Assembly: GCA_025360605.1 (NCBI GenBank)
Contig: JANYBV010000027.1
Coordinates: 1-57,255 of the forward strand
DNA length: 57,255 nt
Reading direction: 5' to 3'
Source: Alphaproteobacteria bacterium
GTDB lineage: Bacteria > Pseudomonadota > Alphaproteobacteria > Rickettsiales > SXRF01
Shown here: positions 19,101-27,422 of the stretch, one piece after another
Position numbering within the stretch: the stretch's first letter is position 1
How the letters are laid out: each line of letters begins with the position of its first letter
Made by a program: the position numbers and the translations under genes
The notes under the pieces: generated by a model
What the model saw: the letters and a program-made list of their open reading frames with translations, nothing else
Told to the model about the DNA's origin: nothing
Databases searched by the model: none

Positions 19101-20978
19101 TTGTACCAGTGGCAGCGGCGGTTTTCCAGCGAGCTGCAATTTGAAATCACGGATCCATACTTGTTTGTTGGCACCTTGTAAGTGGATAAGAAACGGATGT
19201 TCCTCAATCACGCGGAATCCGGCATTTTCCAGCAACGGCAGAATATCCGACAGGGCAATTTCGTCATTCGGATTATAGATTTTCAGGTGCAGGAACGACT
19301 CGTCCTCACTCTTGTCATGAAACAGTTCGAGTGCAAGGCCGCTGGTTTTTAGTGCCTGTTCGATTTTCCCGATATCATACACCGCCGCTTCGCTGTCGTA
19401 GCGGTAGATGTAGTTTTGCGGGAACGCGCTGGCGTACTGGCGCATCAACTTTTCACTATTGCTTTCGCTGTTGTGGGTGCGCAGCGCCTCTTGCAGAAGG
19501 TCACTCCACAGATAGGCGCTTTTAGCAATTTCATGTTCAAGGGCGGCAATATCGGCGGCAGGAATTTCCGCCGGAGTGGTTTTGACAATGAGGTGCAGGC
19601 GGGCGAGAGGAGCCTCGGTGATCTGGGTGGAGAACGCCGAAATACTACCATGAAATGCTTTTTCAATAATTTTCTGGATCTGCTGGCGCAGCTCGGTGGA
19701 GAAACGTTCCCTCGGCACGAATACCATGCAGCTGACGAAGCGCTCGAACGCATCCTTGCGCACGAATACACGGATACCGGGTTTGGCCTCCAGAATTAAA
19801 ATGCCCATGCTGGTTTCGAATAGATCTTCTTCCGACATCTGGAAGACTTCGTCGCGTGGCAGGAACTCCAGAATAGCTTTCAGTGCTTTGCCGTCATGGC
19901 TGCTTGGCCCGAATTCGGAGCGGGCGAGCGCGCGCGCGATTTTCTGGCGTAGCAATGGAATGGCTTCGGCGCTCTGGTAATACACGTTCGAGGTGAAAAG
20001 CCCCAGAAAACGCGCTTCGCCGATAACATTACCTTTCGCGTCAAAGCGCTTGATACCGATGTAATCCATCAGTACCGGACGGTGAATGATCGAGCGGCGG
20101 TTGGATTTGGTAATTTCCACCAGCTGTGGCACCAGCAGGAAATGGCGCATATCGGCAGGCATGGATTCCAACCCGCGTGGGGAGACATCGTCATTGATCT
20201 TCAGCACACCAAGTTTAGAGCTTTTAACGGCGCTGAGTTTTTCTTTGCCATTGGCATCGAAGAAATCATATTCGGCGTAGCCCATGAATACGAAATTACG
20301 CTCAACCAGCCAGCGCAGGAAGTCTGTTGTTTCCTGAATATCTTCGTTGCCAAAACGGCTTTTTGCTTTGGCCAGTTCGTTGATATTCTCGCTGGCTTTA
20401 TCCATAATTGCCTGCCAGTCAAACACCGCCATGCGGATATTTTCGAGTACATGTTCGATATCTTTTTTCAGGCTGGCAGCGGTAATGTCGGAAGGCAGCG
20501 CCGAAATTTCAAAATGAATCAGAGATTCGCTGCTTAGTTTTTCATCATTTCCGAGTTCCTTCAGTACGCCTTTTGCATCGCGGCTTACGCGTAAAATAGG
20601 GTGCAGTGTTTCGCGAATGATAAGACCAAGGCGTGATAGTTCGGCCGTGAGCGAATCGACAAGAAACGGCATATCGTCATTGAGTAGTTCAATGACTGTG
20701 TGTGTGCTGTCATAGCCATCGGTCTTAGCGCTCGGAGTGAAAATGCGGATTTTGGGTGCGGAAGCTTCGCGTTGTTTGATAAAATCAAACGCGGATGCCG
20801 CCAATGAAACGGCGTGTTTTGGCTCAAGCTTTTCAAGGTCAGGCACGGGAACCTTGGCGTAAAATTGGCCGATGAATTGCGCGACAAGGGCAGGTGCGTT
20901 TTTAGGCAGCGCTGCCAGTATTTTTTCCAGCTGGCTGGCATGTTGTTTTTGGTAGGTGTTTTTGATGGCGGTTTTCAT
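16176..20978 (-). CDS. gdhB: Large NAD-specific glutamate dehydrogenase (about 180 kDa type)
   Basis: The enzyme oxidises L-glutamate to 2-oxoglutarate and ammonia with NAD, mainly for amino-acid catabolism. At 1600 residues it matches the large GDH class of Alphaproteobacteria and pseudomonads. The central catalytic domain has [23 protein letters not shown], then [10 protein letters not shown], then the NAD-binding segment with [17 protein letters not shown] and [12 protein letters not shown]. Long N-terminal and C-terminal helical and ACT-like regions are regulatory in characterised members. The promoter should lie in the 74-base divergent region shared with cysQ. Symbol usage varies (gdhB, gdhZ). 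Confidence 0.95.
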   Translation of the reverse strand: [1600 protein letters not shown]

Positions 20979-21052
20979 CGGCGGGATCCTGCAATTATTT
21001 TGGCAATTATTTTTTGTATCGTAGAATGGTAATTTGTGTTTAAACGTGGACT
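20979..21052. promoter_or_regulatory. Divergent promoter region between NAD-GDH and cysQ
   Basis: The 74-base AT-rich gap carries a direct repeat: CAATTATTTTGG at about 20992 and CAATTATTTTTT at about 21004. The two copies are about 12 bases apart, roughly one helical turn. Divergent promoters for both genes must fit here or extend into the coding starts. No -10/-35 pair is convincing. Confidence 0.4.
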
Positions 21053-21835
21053 ATGAATAGCACTTTTGAAAATCAATATCCACAGTATTGGCAATATCTA
21101 GAGCCATGCATTCACATTGCACGCGATGCGGGCAAGCTGATTATGACCTATTTTTCCGGCCAGTTTAACACGCGCAGCAAAGATGACAATTCTCCGGTTA
21201 CCGATGCCGATGTTGCCGCTAACACACTGATTACCAAAGCACTTTTTCAGATAGCGCCACAGATTCCGATTGTTGCCGAAGAGGATGAAGAGGAAAGTGC
21301 CAGCGGTCATGAGCTGTTCTGGCTGGTGGACCCGTTGGACGGCACGCGTAGTTTTGTGCGCGGCGAGCCGGAATTTACCGTGAATATAGGCCTTATTTAT
21401 AAGCACCAACCGGTGATGGGAATACTGTATGCCCCGCCGCAGGAAGCGATGTATTACGGCAGCATTTCGGGTGCGTTCAAAAGCCTGCATGGCAACGCGC
21501 CAATAGCGATTGCTGCACGCGCACCGTCTGCCGACGGGTTGGTGGTGACGCGTAGCAAGTCGCATCCCTCACCTGCTACTGCGGCCTACATGGAACAGTT
21601 TAAAATCCGCGAGGTGCGCTCCGGTTCCAGCTCGATCAAATTCTGTGAAATTGCCGAAGGTAGTGCCGATATGTATCCGCGTTTTGGCCGTACCATGGAG
21701 TGGGACACCGCTGCCGGTCACGCTATTTTAAGTGCGGCGGGCGGACGGGTGGAAACGGTGGACGGGCAACCGCTCACCTATGGCAAAGCCGGATACGAAA
21801 ACCCGCATTTCATTGCCTTTGGGCTTCGTTCGTAA
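21053..21835 (+). CDS. cysQ: 3'(2'),5'-bisphosphate nucleotidase CysQ-like
   Basis: CysQ hydrolyses PAP, the by-product of sulfate assimilation or phosphopantetheinyl transfer, to AMP. The 260-residue protein belongs to the inositol-monophosphatase superfamily. The metal-site motifs are SPVTDADVAAN, EEDEEE, WLVDPLDGTRSF and EWDTAAGHAIL. The spacing and the GTRSFVRGEPEFTVNIGLI segment favour CysQ over inositol monophosphatase. The ATG at 21053 is followed by conserved sequence from about residue 18. Confidence 0.9.
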   Translation: MNSTFENQYPQYWQYLEPCIHIARDAGKLIMTYFSGQFNTRSKDDNSPVTDADVAANTLITKALFQIAPQIPIVAEEDEEESASGHELFWLVDPLDGTRSFVRGEPEFTVNIGLIYKHQPVMGILYAPPQEAMYYGSISGAFKSLHGNAPIAIAARAPSADGLVVTRSKSHPSPATAAYMEQFKIREVRSGSSSIKFCEIAEGSADMYPRFGRTMEWDTAAGHAILSAAGGRVETVDGQPLTYGKAGYENPHFIAFGLRS

Positions 21836-21857
21836 TCTAGAAGCGAAGCGAGATTAC
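21832..21857. terminator. Small hairpin at the cysQ/gshB convergent ends
   Basis: GTAATCT at 21832-21838 pairs with AGATTAC at 21851-21857 (7 bp). The hairpin overlaps the 3' ends of both convergent genes. There is no U-run on either side, so terminator function is tentative. Confidence 0.35.
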
Positions 21858-22801
21858 CGACGAGAGGCGCGAGCTTCTATCGCATCCCACAATTTTGCTT
21901 CCGGTTTATTGCCGTAAAGTTTTTTGATCTGTGCAAGGCCGGTGGGTGACGTGATGTTCACTTCGGTCAGATAATCGCCGATCATGTCGACACCGGCGAA
22001 GAAAATACCTTTTTCACGCAATAAAGGTCCTAGCAGCACACACACCTCGCGTTGTTTGGCGGATAATTGCGAAGCCGCCGGTGAGCCGCCTGCGCGCAGG
22101 TTGGCGCGGATGGCTCCTTCGGCGGGAATGCGTCCGAGCACGCCTTCTACTTCGCCGTTCATCATGACGATGCGCACATCACCGGTTTTGACTTCTGGCA
22201 AAAACCGCTGGATCATCCATGGTTCCTTGTTAGTGGAAAATTGCATCTCCATCACCGTGTGGAAATTATCGTCATCGGCTTTAAAGCGCAGCACCGAATG
22301 CCCGCCAAATCCATAGAGAGGCTTGATGATGATATCCTTGTGGTGATGCCAGAAGCGTTCGATTTCGCTGACATCGGCGCTGATGAGCGTTTCAGGCATA
22401 TACTGGCGCAGTATCGTCGGGAACAGTTTTTCCGGATGATTGCGCACACTCGCAGGATCATTCACCACCAGCGTTTTACTCGGGAGCATTTCCAATAGAT
22501 AGGTGGTGGTCATGTACGTCATGTTAAACGGTGGGTCCTGCCGCAGTAGCACCACATCCATTTGCGACACATCCAGCGTCATTGCCTCACCCAGATCGTA
22601 ATAATGTTCGGGATTGGCATAGAGTGTGACGGGGTGGGCGCGGGCGCTGATGATGCCGTTGCGGTAACTCAGCGTGTCGGGCGTGTAGTAAAATAGTTCA
22701 TGCCCGCGTGCCTGCGCTTCCACACCGATGATAAGGGTGGAATCCCCTTTCGGTTTAATTCCGGCAAGTGGGTCCATCTGGATGGCGACTTTTAAAACCA
22801 T
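21854..22801 (-). CDS. gshB: Glutathione synthetase
   Basis: GshB joins gamma-glutamylcysteine and glycine with ATP to make glutathione. The 315-residue ATP-grasp protein has the family landmarks MDPLAGIKPKGDSTLI, LLRQDPPFNMTYMTTTYLLE, the ATP-binding KPLYGFGGHSVLRF and the C-terminal FAGVDMIGDYLTEVNITSP. Length is normal. The start overlaps the stop of the preceding small gene (22801-23034) by one base. It is the last gene of the minus-strand run rsmI, yraN, BON lipoprotein, small membrane protein, gshB. Confidence 0.95.
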   Translation of the reverse strand: MVLKVAIQMDPLAGIKPKGDSTLIIGVEAQARGHELFYYTPDTLSYRNGIISARAHPVTLYANPEHYYDLGEAMTLDVSQMDVVLLRQDPPFNMTYMTTTYLLEMLPSKTLVVNDPASVRNHPEKLFPTILRQYMPETLISADVSEIERFWHHHKDIIIKPLYGFGGHSVLRFKADDDNFHTVMEMQFSTNKEPWMIQRFLPEVKTGDVRIVMMNGEVEGVLGRIPAEGAIRANLRAGGSPAASQLSAKQREVCVLLGPLLREKGIFFAGVDMIGDYLTEVNITSPTGLAQIKKLYGNKPEAKLWDAIEARASRR

Positions 22802-23034
22802 TAGTGCGATTCCTTTTGTTGATCCGTACCTAAAATAATCCCTATGCAGCGAGTTCGTTCCGGCTCACTGTCGGTCGCGGCTTCATGCTTATTGATGATG
22901 CTTGTTTCCTTACCCAAGCATTGGCAATGGCTGGAGCCTATCATACCCATTTCAGAACAATAGGGCTGGGTATAAAAAATAACCGCGGCGATGCAGATCA
23001 GCGCTGCAATTGTAATGCCTATATATTTCAGCAT
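22801..23034 (-). CDS. Small membrane or exported protein of unknown function
   Basis: The 77-residue protein has one N-terminal hydrophobic segment (MLKYIGITIAALICIAAVIF) and then a polar part with four cysteines, including CSEM and SSHCQCLG. The C terminus is charged. It is not recognised. It lies 12 bases after the BON lipoprotein gene and overlaps the gshB start by one base, so it is probably expressed with them. The cysteine arrangement would suit an oxidised periplasmic domain or metal binding, which is only inference. Confidence 0.6.
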   Translation of the reverse strand: MLKYIGITIAALICIAAVIFYTQPYCSEMGMIGSSHCQCLGKETSIINKHEAATDSEPERTRCIGIILGTDQQKESH

Positions 23035-23046
23035 ACGCTGGAGGCA

Positions 23047-23664
23047 TTACTGGGGCAGGTATCCACGTCGCGGATCATTTTTAAGACGGACATAGCTGGT
23101 GACGCGTTGCACGTAGCTGGTCGTGCTGGCCACATAGGTGGCGCGGTCGAGCTCATCCTGATCCTGCGCGATACCCGTCATATACACGGTCTGATTGACA
23201 GTGATAATCGAGTAGTTGACCGAGTGGATATCTTTCGCAAACAGCAGGCGGGTTTTTACCTGTGTGCTGATCCAGACATCGCGGGCATAATTGGTGAATC
23301 CTGCCTTGTCGTTAACCTGCACTTCATTGACCACTTCCTTAACGCCATTCACCTGCCACGCAAGTCGCACCGCTTCGATTTGTGAGTCGGACTTGTCTAC
23401 ATTACCAGTCAACAGCACGCGGCCTTCATTGACCTTGATTTCGACATTCGCCAGCAGGTCTTTATAATCGGCCTCGGCATACTGGTGCTTGATTTTGATG
23501 AGAATACCGGCATCATCCACGGCGGTTCCAGCCGTACGTTCCTGTGCGGCGAGTACCGCGCCTTCTGTGCCGCCGCCAATAATCAGGGCAGCGCAACCCG
23601 AGAGCGACAATCCTAAAGCACCAACAAGTAACAATCGAAATAACAGCATCAGTTTATTCTCCAT
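23047..23664 (-). CDS. dolP: Dual-BON-domain lipoprotein (DolP/OsmY-like)
   Basis: The 205-residue protein has a lipoprotein signal with lipobox LSGC, a Gly-rich linker (ALIIGGGTEGAVLAAQERTAG), and two BON domains (about 52-120 and 127-195). Typical BON features are VLLTGNVDKSD with VKEVVNEVQV, and VYMTGIAQDQDELDRA. DolP in E. coli is an outer-membrane lipoprotein needed for envelope integrity. The neighbours yraN and rsmI, with the LpoA-like gene divergent, match the E. coli dolP locus, which strengthens the assignment. Its start overlaps the yraN end by 16 bases. Confidence 0.87.
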   Translation of the reverse strand: MENKLMLLFRLLLVGALGLSLSGCAALIIGGGTEGAVLAAQERTAGTAVDDAGILIKIKHQYAEADYKDLLANVEIKVNEGRVLLTGNVDKSDSQIEAVRLAWQVNGVKEVVNEVQVNDKAGFTNYARDVWISTQVKTRLLFAKDIHSVNYSIITVNQTVYMTGIAQDQDELDRATYVASTTSYVQRVTSYVRLKNDPRRGYLPQ

Positions 23665-24041
23665 GCATCAACAATATGGTGTGGCCAGCATCTGGGTGCA
23701 ATCCATATCACATCGAAACGTACAGCAAAGTGCCTGTCCTTGGCAAGTCCGGCGATAGCATCGCGCACGTTGCCTTGTCCGGCCAGCACACCTTCCATAG
23801 CACGGGCAATTTTTTGTTGCTTCCATGGCGGTACGGTATGTTCACATTGCTGGAGAGTCTGCCGCGCTTTGACTTCCACGGCGACGAGGGTTGATCCCTT
23901 GCGTGCCAGCAGGTCTATTTCGCCCTGCGTATTGCGGTAGCGCGTAGCGAGGATGCGGTAGCCTTTAAGGCGCAGATACAGGGCGGCTTTTCTTTCAGCC
24001 GTTATGCCGTAGCGATGTGCCTGTTCGCGCTTACTGCGCAT
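23649..24041 (-). CDS. yraN: UPF0102 (YraN) endonuclease-like protein
   Basis: The 130-residue protein has the YraN core: GITAERKAALYLRLKGYRILATRYRN, then QGEIDLLARKGSTLVAVEVKAR. This is a restriction-endonuclease-like fold with the acidic and lysine residues (GEIDL, EVK) of PD-(D/E)XK nucleases. The cellular role is not established. It overlaps rsmI upstream (11 bases) and the BON gene downstream (16 bases), as in a tight operon. Confidence 0.93.
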   Translation of the reverse strand: MRSKREQAHRYGITAERKAALYLRLKGYRILATRYRNTQGEIDLLARKGSTLVAVEVKARQTLQQCEHTVPPWKQQKIARAMEGVLAGQGNVRDAIAGLAKDRHFAVRFDVIWIAPRCWPHHIVDAWRIN

Positions 24042-24918
24042 TTTTATCCATCATTTTTAAGGCGAGCGCATACAGCTCCTTGCGCGGCTTTCCAGTGTTT
24101 TCTGCCAGTATGGCGGCGGCTTCCTTGACGCTGTGTGATTGCAGCAATAACGCCAGTTTGGCTTCGATGCTTTCTGCGGTGGCTTCCTGTTGAAGCGGAG
24201 CGCCGATCACGATGACCACCTCACCCTTGGGTTCGCCGTTGTCAGCGTAATAGGCGATCAGCTTCGATAACGTACCACGTTTGGTTTCTTCAAACAGCTT
24301 GGTAATTTCACGCACCACGGCAGCATTACGGTCGCCGAGAATCTCATGCAGCAGCGGTAGCGTATCCAGCAGCCTGCGGGCCGATTCAAACACCACCAAC
24401 GTGGCATCCACGCTGGCGAGCGACTGGATCTCCTTGCGGCAGGCCTCATTTTTAGCGGGTAAGAATCCGGCGAATAAAAAACGGTCGGTTGGCAATCCCG
24501 AAAGGCACAGCGCACTCATGACACTCGATGCCCCCGGAAGTGTGGTGACATAAAATCCGCGCTCAATCACCTCACGCACCAGCTTATAGCCCGGATCGGA
24601 CACCAGTGGCGTACCCGCATCCGAGATCAGCGCCACACGCTGCTGGTTTTCCAGTGCCGTGAAAATTTCGGGGCGGCGTTCCTCGCCGTTATGGTCGTTA
24701 TAGGAAAGGGTTGGCTTATGGATGCCGTAATGCGCCAGCAGCTTTTTGCTCACGCGCGTATCTTCACAGAGTATCAGGTCGGCGAGTTGCAATATGTCGA
24801 TGGCACGTAAGCTGATGTCCTTCAGGTTGCCGATCGGGGTCGCCACGATATACAACCCACTCGGGCAATGTTGTGACGGTGTGGCATCCGATGGCAATTG
24901 ACTGGAATCTGGTTTCAC
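24031..24918 (-). CDS. rsmI: 16S rRNA (cytidine(1402)-2'-O)-methyltransferase RsmI
   Basis: RsmI uses S-adenosylmethionine to methylate the ribose of C1402 in 16S rRNA. The 295-residue protein has the tetrapyrrole-methylase fold with LYIVATPIGNLKDISLRA, ILCEDTRVSKKLL, ALISDAGTPLVSDPG and LPGASSVMSAL. Length is normal. It is the first gene of the minus-strand run and is divergent from the LpoA-like gene, with 50 bases between them for both promoters. Confidence 0.96.
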   Translation of the reverse strand: MKPDSSQLPSDATPSQHCPSGLYIVATPIGNLKDISLRAIDILQLADLILCEDTRVSKKLLAHYGIHKPTLSYNDHNGEERRPEIFTALENQQRVALISDAGTPLVSDPGYKLVREVIERGFYVTTLPGASSVMSALCLSGLPTDRFLFAGFLPAKNEACRKEIQSLASVDATLVVFESARRLLDTLPLLHEILGDRNAAVVREITKLFEETKRGTLSKLIAYYADNGEPKGEVVIVIGAPLQQEATAESIEAKLALLLQSHSVKEAAAILAENTGKPRKELYALALKMMDKNAQ

Positions 24919-24968
24919 GGTAGTTTCTTTCCATTATTGGACAACACTATAGCCTCCCTTATCCGCTC

Positions 24969-26231
24969 ATGAAACATTCTTTATCAACGTTCTCGCTCCT
25001 TAGCCTGCTTGCGCTTGCCGCCTGCATTCCCAGCAACGCGCCCCTCCTGCGTAAAGATCCTGCCCAGCAGCAAGGTGCGGATGCGGCGGCAGCGTCAGCG
25101 GCGGCAGCGGTCGCTCCCATTGTTGCCGAACAGGTGCCGCAGCCTGCCAAGGGCGTGATTCCAACGTCGGCGATTCCGATTAAAGTGGCTCTACTCCTGC
25201 CTCTCTCGGGTGATTCTGTGGCGGTCGGTAATGCGATGATGGATGCCGCCACCATGGCGATTTCCGATAGTTACCTTGCTGTGCCGAGTGACCAGATTCG
25301 TTCGCAGATCGTGCTGGTGCCTAAAGATACCGGTAACACGCCTGCCGATTCCGGCAAGGCCGTGGAAGAAGCCATAGGGCAGGGCGCAAGTTTTGTCATC
25401 GGGCCGCTGTTCAGCCAGTCAGTGACGATTGCTGCCCCTGTTGCCAAGGCGCACAATGTCAACATGCTGACCTTTTCCAATAACCGCACCGTAGCGGGTA
25501 ACGGCGTGTATCTATTCGGCTTCCTGCCAGAAGAACAAGTCAGCCGCATCGCCGAATACGCGTATCTGCATAACCTCCAGCGCGTTGCGTTGCTGGCCCC
25601 TAACGATTCGTATGGAGAAAAAGTTAAAAAATCGCTGATCGAATCCTATACACTCAAAGGCGGCATTGTGGCTCCGGCCGAATTATACGCGCCAAGTCCG
25701 GGCAACATTGATGCGGCGGTGTCGCGGCTGGCGGCTGCGTATAATAACATGACTGAAGAACGCCGTTTTCAGGCTATCTTCATTGCCGACGGTGGCAGTC
25801 AGCTGAAGAATATTATTTCTTCCCTGCAACGCAGCCATATCGACCTGAAGAAAGTTAAATTGCTGGGCACCGGCCTGTGGGATGATCCGGAAATTGCTAA
25901 GATCGCTGAGCTTGATGGCGCGTGGTTTCCAAGCTCGCCGCCAGAGCCGTACAAAATATTTGAAAAGCGCTTCACCGCAACTTATGGTTACAAGCCGGTA
26001 CGCCTTGCCAGCCTTGCGTATGATGCCGTGACGCTGGCCGCAACCATTACCATGAATTCTGCCAGCCAGACTATTTCGGTCGAGCAGCTGACGAGTGCGG
26101 GTGGATTCATCTCTCCGGCGAACGGCCTGTTCCGCCTGAATGCGGATGGTGTGGCGGAGCGCAAGCTTGCCATCATGGAAATTTCCAAGGGTGAATTCAA
26201 GGTCGTCGATCCGGCGCTGATTAATTTCTAA
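24969..26231 (+). CDS. LpoA-like penicillin-binding-protein activator lipoprotein
   Basis: The 420-residue protein has a lipoprotein signal with lipobox LAAC, an Ala-rich linker, and a periplasmic-binding-protein-type domain from about residue 75 (IKVALLLPLSGDSVAVGNAMMDAA, then FVIGPLFSQSV, then RVALLAPNDSYGEKV). This is the penicillin-binding-protein activator family, related in fold to the C-terminal domain of E. coli LpoA. LpoA activates PBP1A from the outer membrane, and a PBP1A gene lies at 40918-43005. Divergence from rsmI repeats the E. coli arrangement. An amino-acid ABC receptor is an alternative but less likely. Its 3' end overlaps hemW by 4 bases. Confidence 0.85.
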   Translation: MKHSLSTFSLLSLLALAACIPSNAPLLRKDPAQQQGADAAAASAAAAVAPIVAEQVPQPAKGVIPTSAIPIKVALLLPLSGDSVAVGNAMMDAATMAISDSYLAVPSDQIRSQIVLVPKDTGNTPADSGKAVEEAIGQGASFVIGPLFSQSVTIAAPVAKAHNVNMLTFSNNRTVAGNGVYLFGFLPEEQVSRIAEYAYLHNLQRVALLAPNDSYGEKVKKSLIESYTLKGGIVAPAELYAPSPGNIDAAVSRLAAAYNNMTEERRFQAIFIADGGSQLKNIISSLQRSHIDLKKVKLLGTGLWDDPEIAKIAELDGAWFPSSPPEPYKIFEKRFTATYGYKPVRLASLAYDAVTLAATITMNSASQTISVEQLTSAGGFISPANGLFRLNADGVAERKLAIMEISKGEFKVVDPALINF

Positions 26232-27376
26232 GCCAGTAATTCTGCCGTGAGCGTGCCCAGCACCAGCCTGCCGCTGAGGGTGGTTTGCAGGCGTGTCGGG
26301 TCATCAGTAAGTAGCCCTTGTTCACAATACAAAAGGCGTTTTGCTTCGCTCAGATACGGGCGCAAATCGTAGCCGGTTTGCCTCATAAACGCGGCGTAAT
26401 TGATGCCATCGCTCAGGCGCAGCCCCATCATCAGCCGTTCTTCCACTTCCTGCTGCCGGTCGATGGTTTGCCACACCTCAATGGCCTGTCCGTCACGCTC
26501 TACATTCTCCAGCCAGCGTTCAGGGCTTTTGAGTGTGGCCGTTGCGGTGCGCCCTGTGTTCAGTGTCAAACGCCCGTGCGCACCGGGGCCAACACCAACA
26601 TAGTCGCTGCCTTGCCAGTAGGCAAGATTATGGCGGCTTTCCTGTCCTTTTTTCGCATAATTCGATACCTCATACGCCAGCAATCCGCGCTCAGCCAATA
26701 TTGTTTCGGTCAGGCGGTACAACGCTTCCGCCTGCGCCTCGTCCGGCAGGGTGAAGCCTCCTTTTTTATAGGCGTGATGGAAGGCGGTATTTTCTTCAAT
26801 GGTCAGCTGGTACAGTGAGAGATGGTCGCCTGCCAGTGCGAGGGCTTGTGTTAGTTCGGCTTCCCACGCCGCCAGCGTCTGGTTGGGGCGGGCATAGATC
26901 AGGTCGAACGAGTAGCGGTTAAACAGAGTACGCGCCAGCTCGATCGCGTGCATCGCCTCGCCAACACTGTGTTCACGGCCAAGGAACGCTAGTTCGCTGG
27001 CCTGCAATGACTGCACACCGAGTGACACGCGGTTTACGCCTGCTGATTTAAAATCACGCAACCGCCCTGCCTCCACCGACGTAGGATTGGCCTCGAGCGT
27101 AATCTCGATGTCTCCGGAAATATTCCATAGCGTATGCACCCTCTCGATAAGTGCCCCTGCGGTTGAGGGGGGCATGAGCGAGGGTGTGCCGCCACCGAAA
27201 AAAATACTCTGTACCTGCCGGTCGGGCACATGTTGTGCCATGGTTTCGAGTTCCCGCAACAGTGCATCATGCCAGCGCGTCTGGTCAATGGCATCGCGCA
27301 CATGGCTGTTGAAATCGCAATAGGGGCATTTCGATTTGCAAAAAGGCCAGTGGATATAGACAGCAAGGGGATTCAT
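26228..27376 (-). CDS. hemW: HemW, radical-SAM heme chaperone
   Basis: The 382-residue protein has the radical-SAM cysteines at positions 13, 17 and 20 (CKSKCPYC) in the HemW context YIHWPFC, followed by FFGGGTPSL. HemW binds heme and is implicated in its insertion into respiratory proteins; it was long misnamed as HemN. True HemN is longer and carries an extra N-terminal segment, absent here. The C-terminal region (ERLMMGLRLSDGIN, then GLL and GRLVLGTLTAELLA) is also HemW-like. Divergent from the helical-protein gene at 27423. Confidence 0.94.
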   Translation of the reverse strand: MNPLAVYIHWPFCKSKCPYCDFNSHVRDAIDQTRWHDALLRELETMAQHVPDRQVQSIFFGGGTPSLMPPSTAGALIERVHTLWNISGDIEITLEANPTSVEAGRLRDFKSAGVNRVSLGVQSLQASELAFLGREHSVGEAMHAIELARTLFNRYSFDLIYARPNQTLAAWEAELTQALALAGDHLSLYQLTIEENTAFHHAYKKGGFTLPDEAQAEALYRLTETILAERGLLAYEVSNYAKKGQESRHNLAYWQGSDYVGVGPGAHGRLTLNTGRTATATLKSPERWLENVERDGQAIEVWQTIDRQQEVEERLMMGLRLSDGINYAAFMRQTGYDLRPYLSEAKRLLYCEQGLLTDDPTRLQTTLSGRLVLGTLTAELLA

Positions 27377-27422
27377 GGGCTATGCTTAGCGCCAAATGAA
27401 ACGATTTACCAATGCCTAATCT

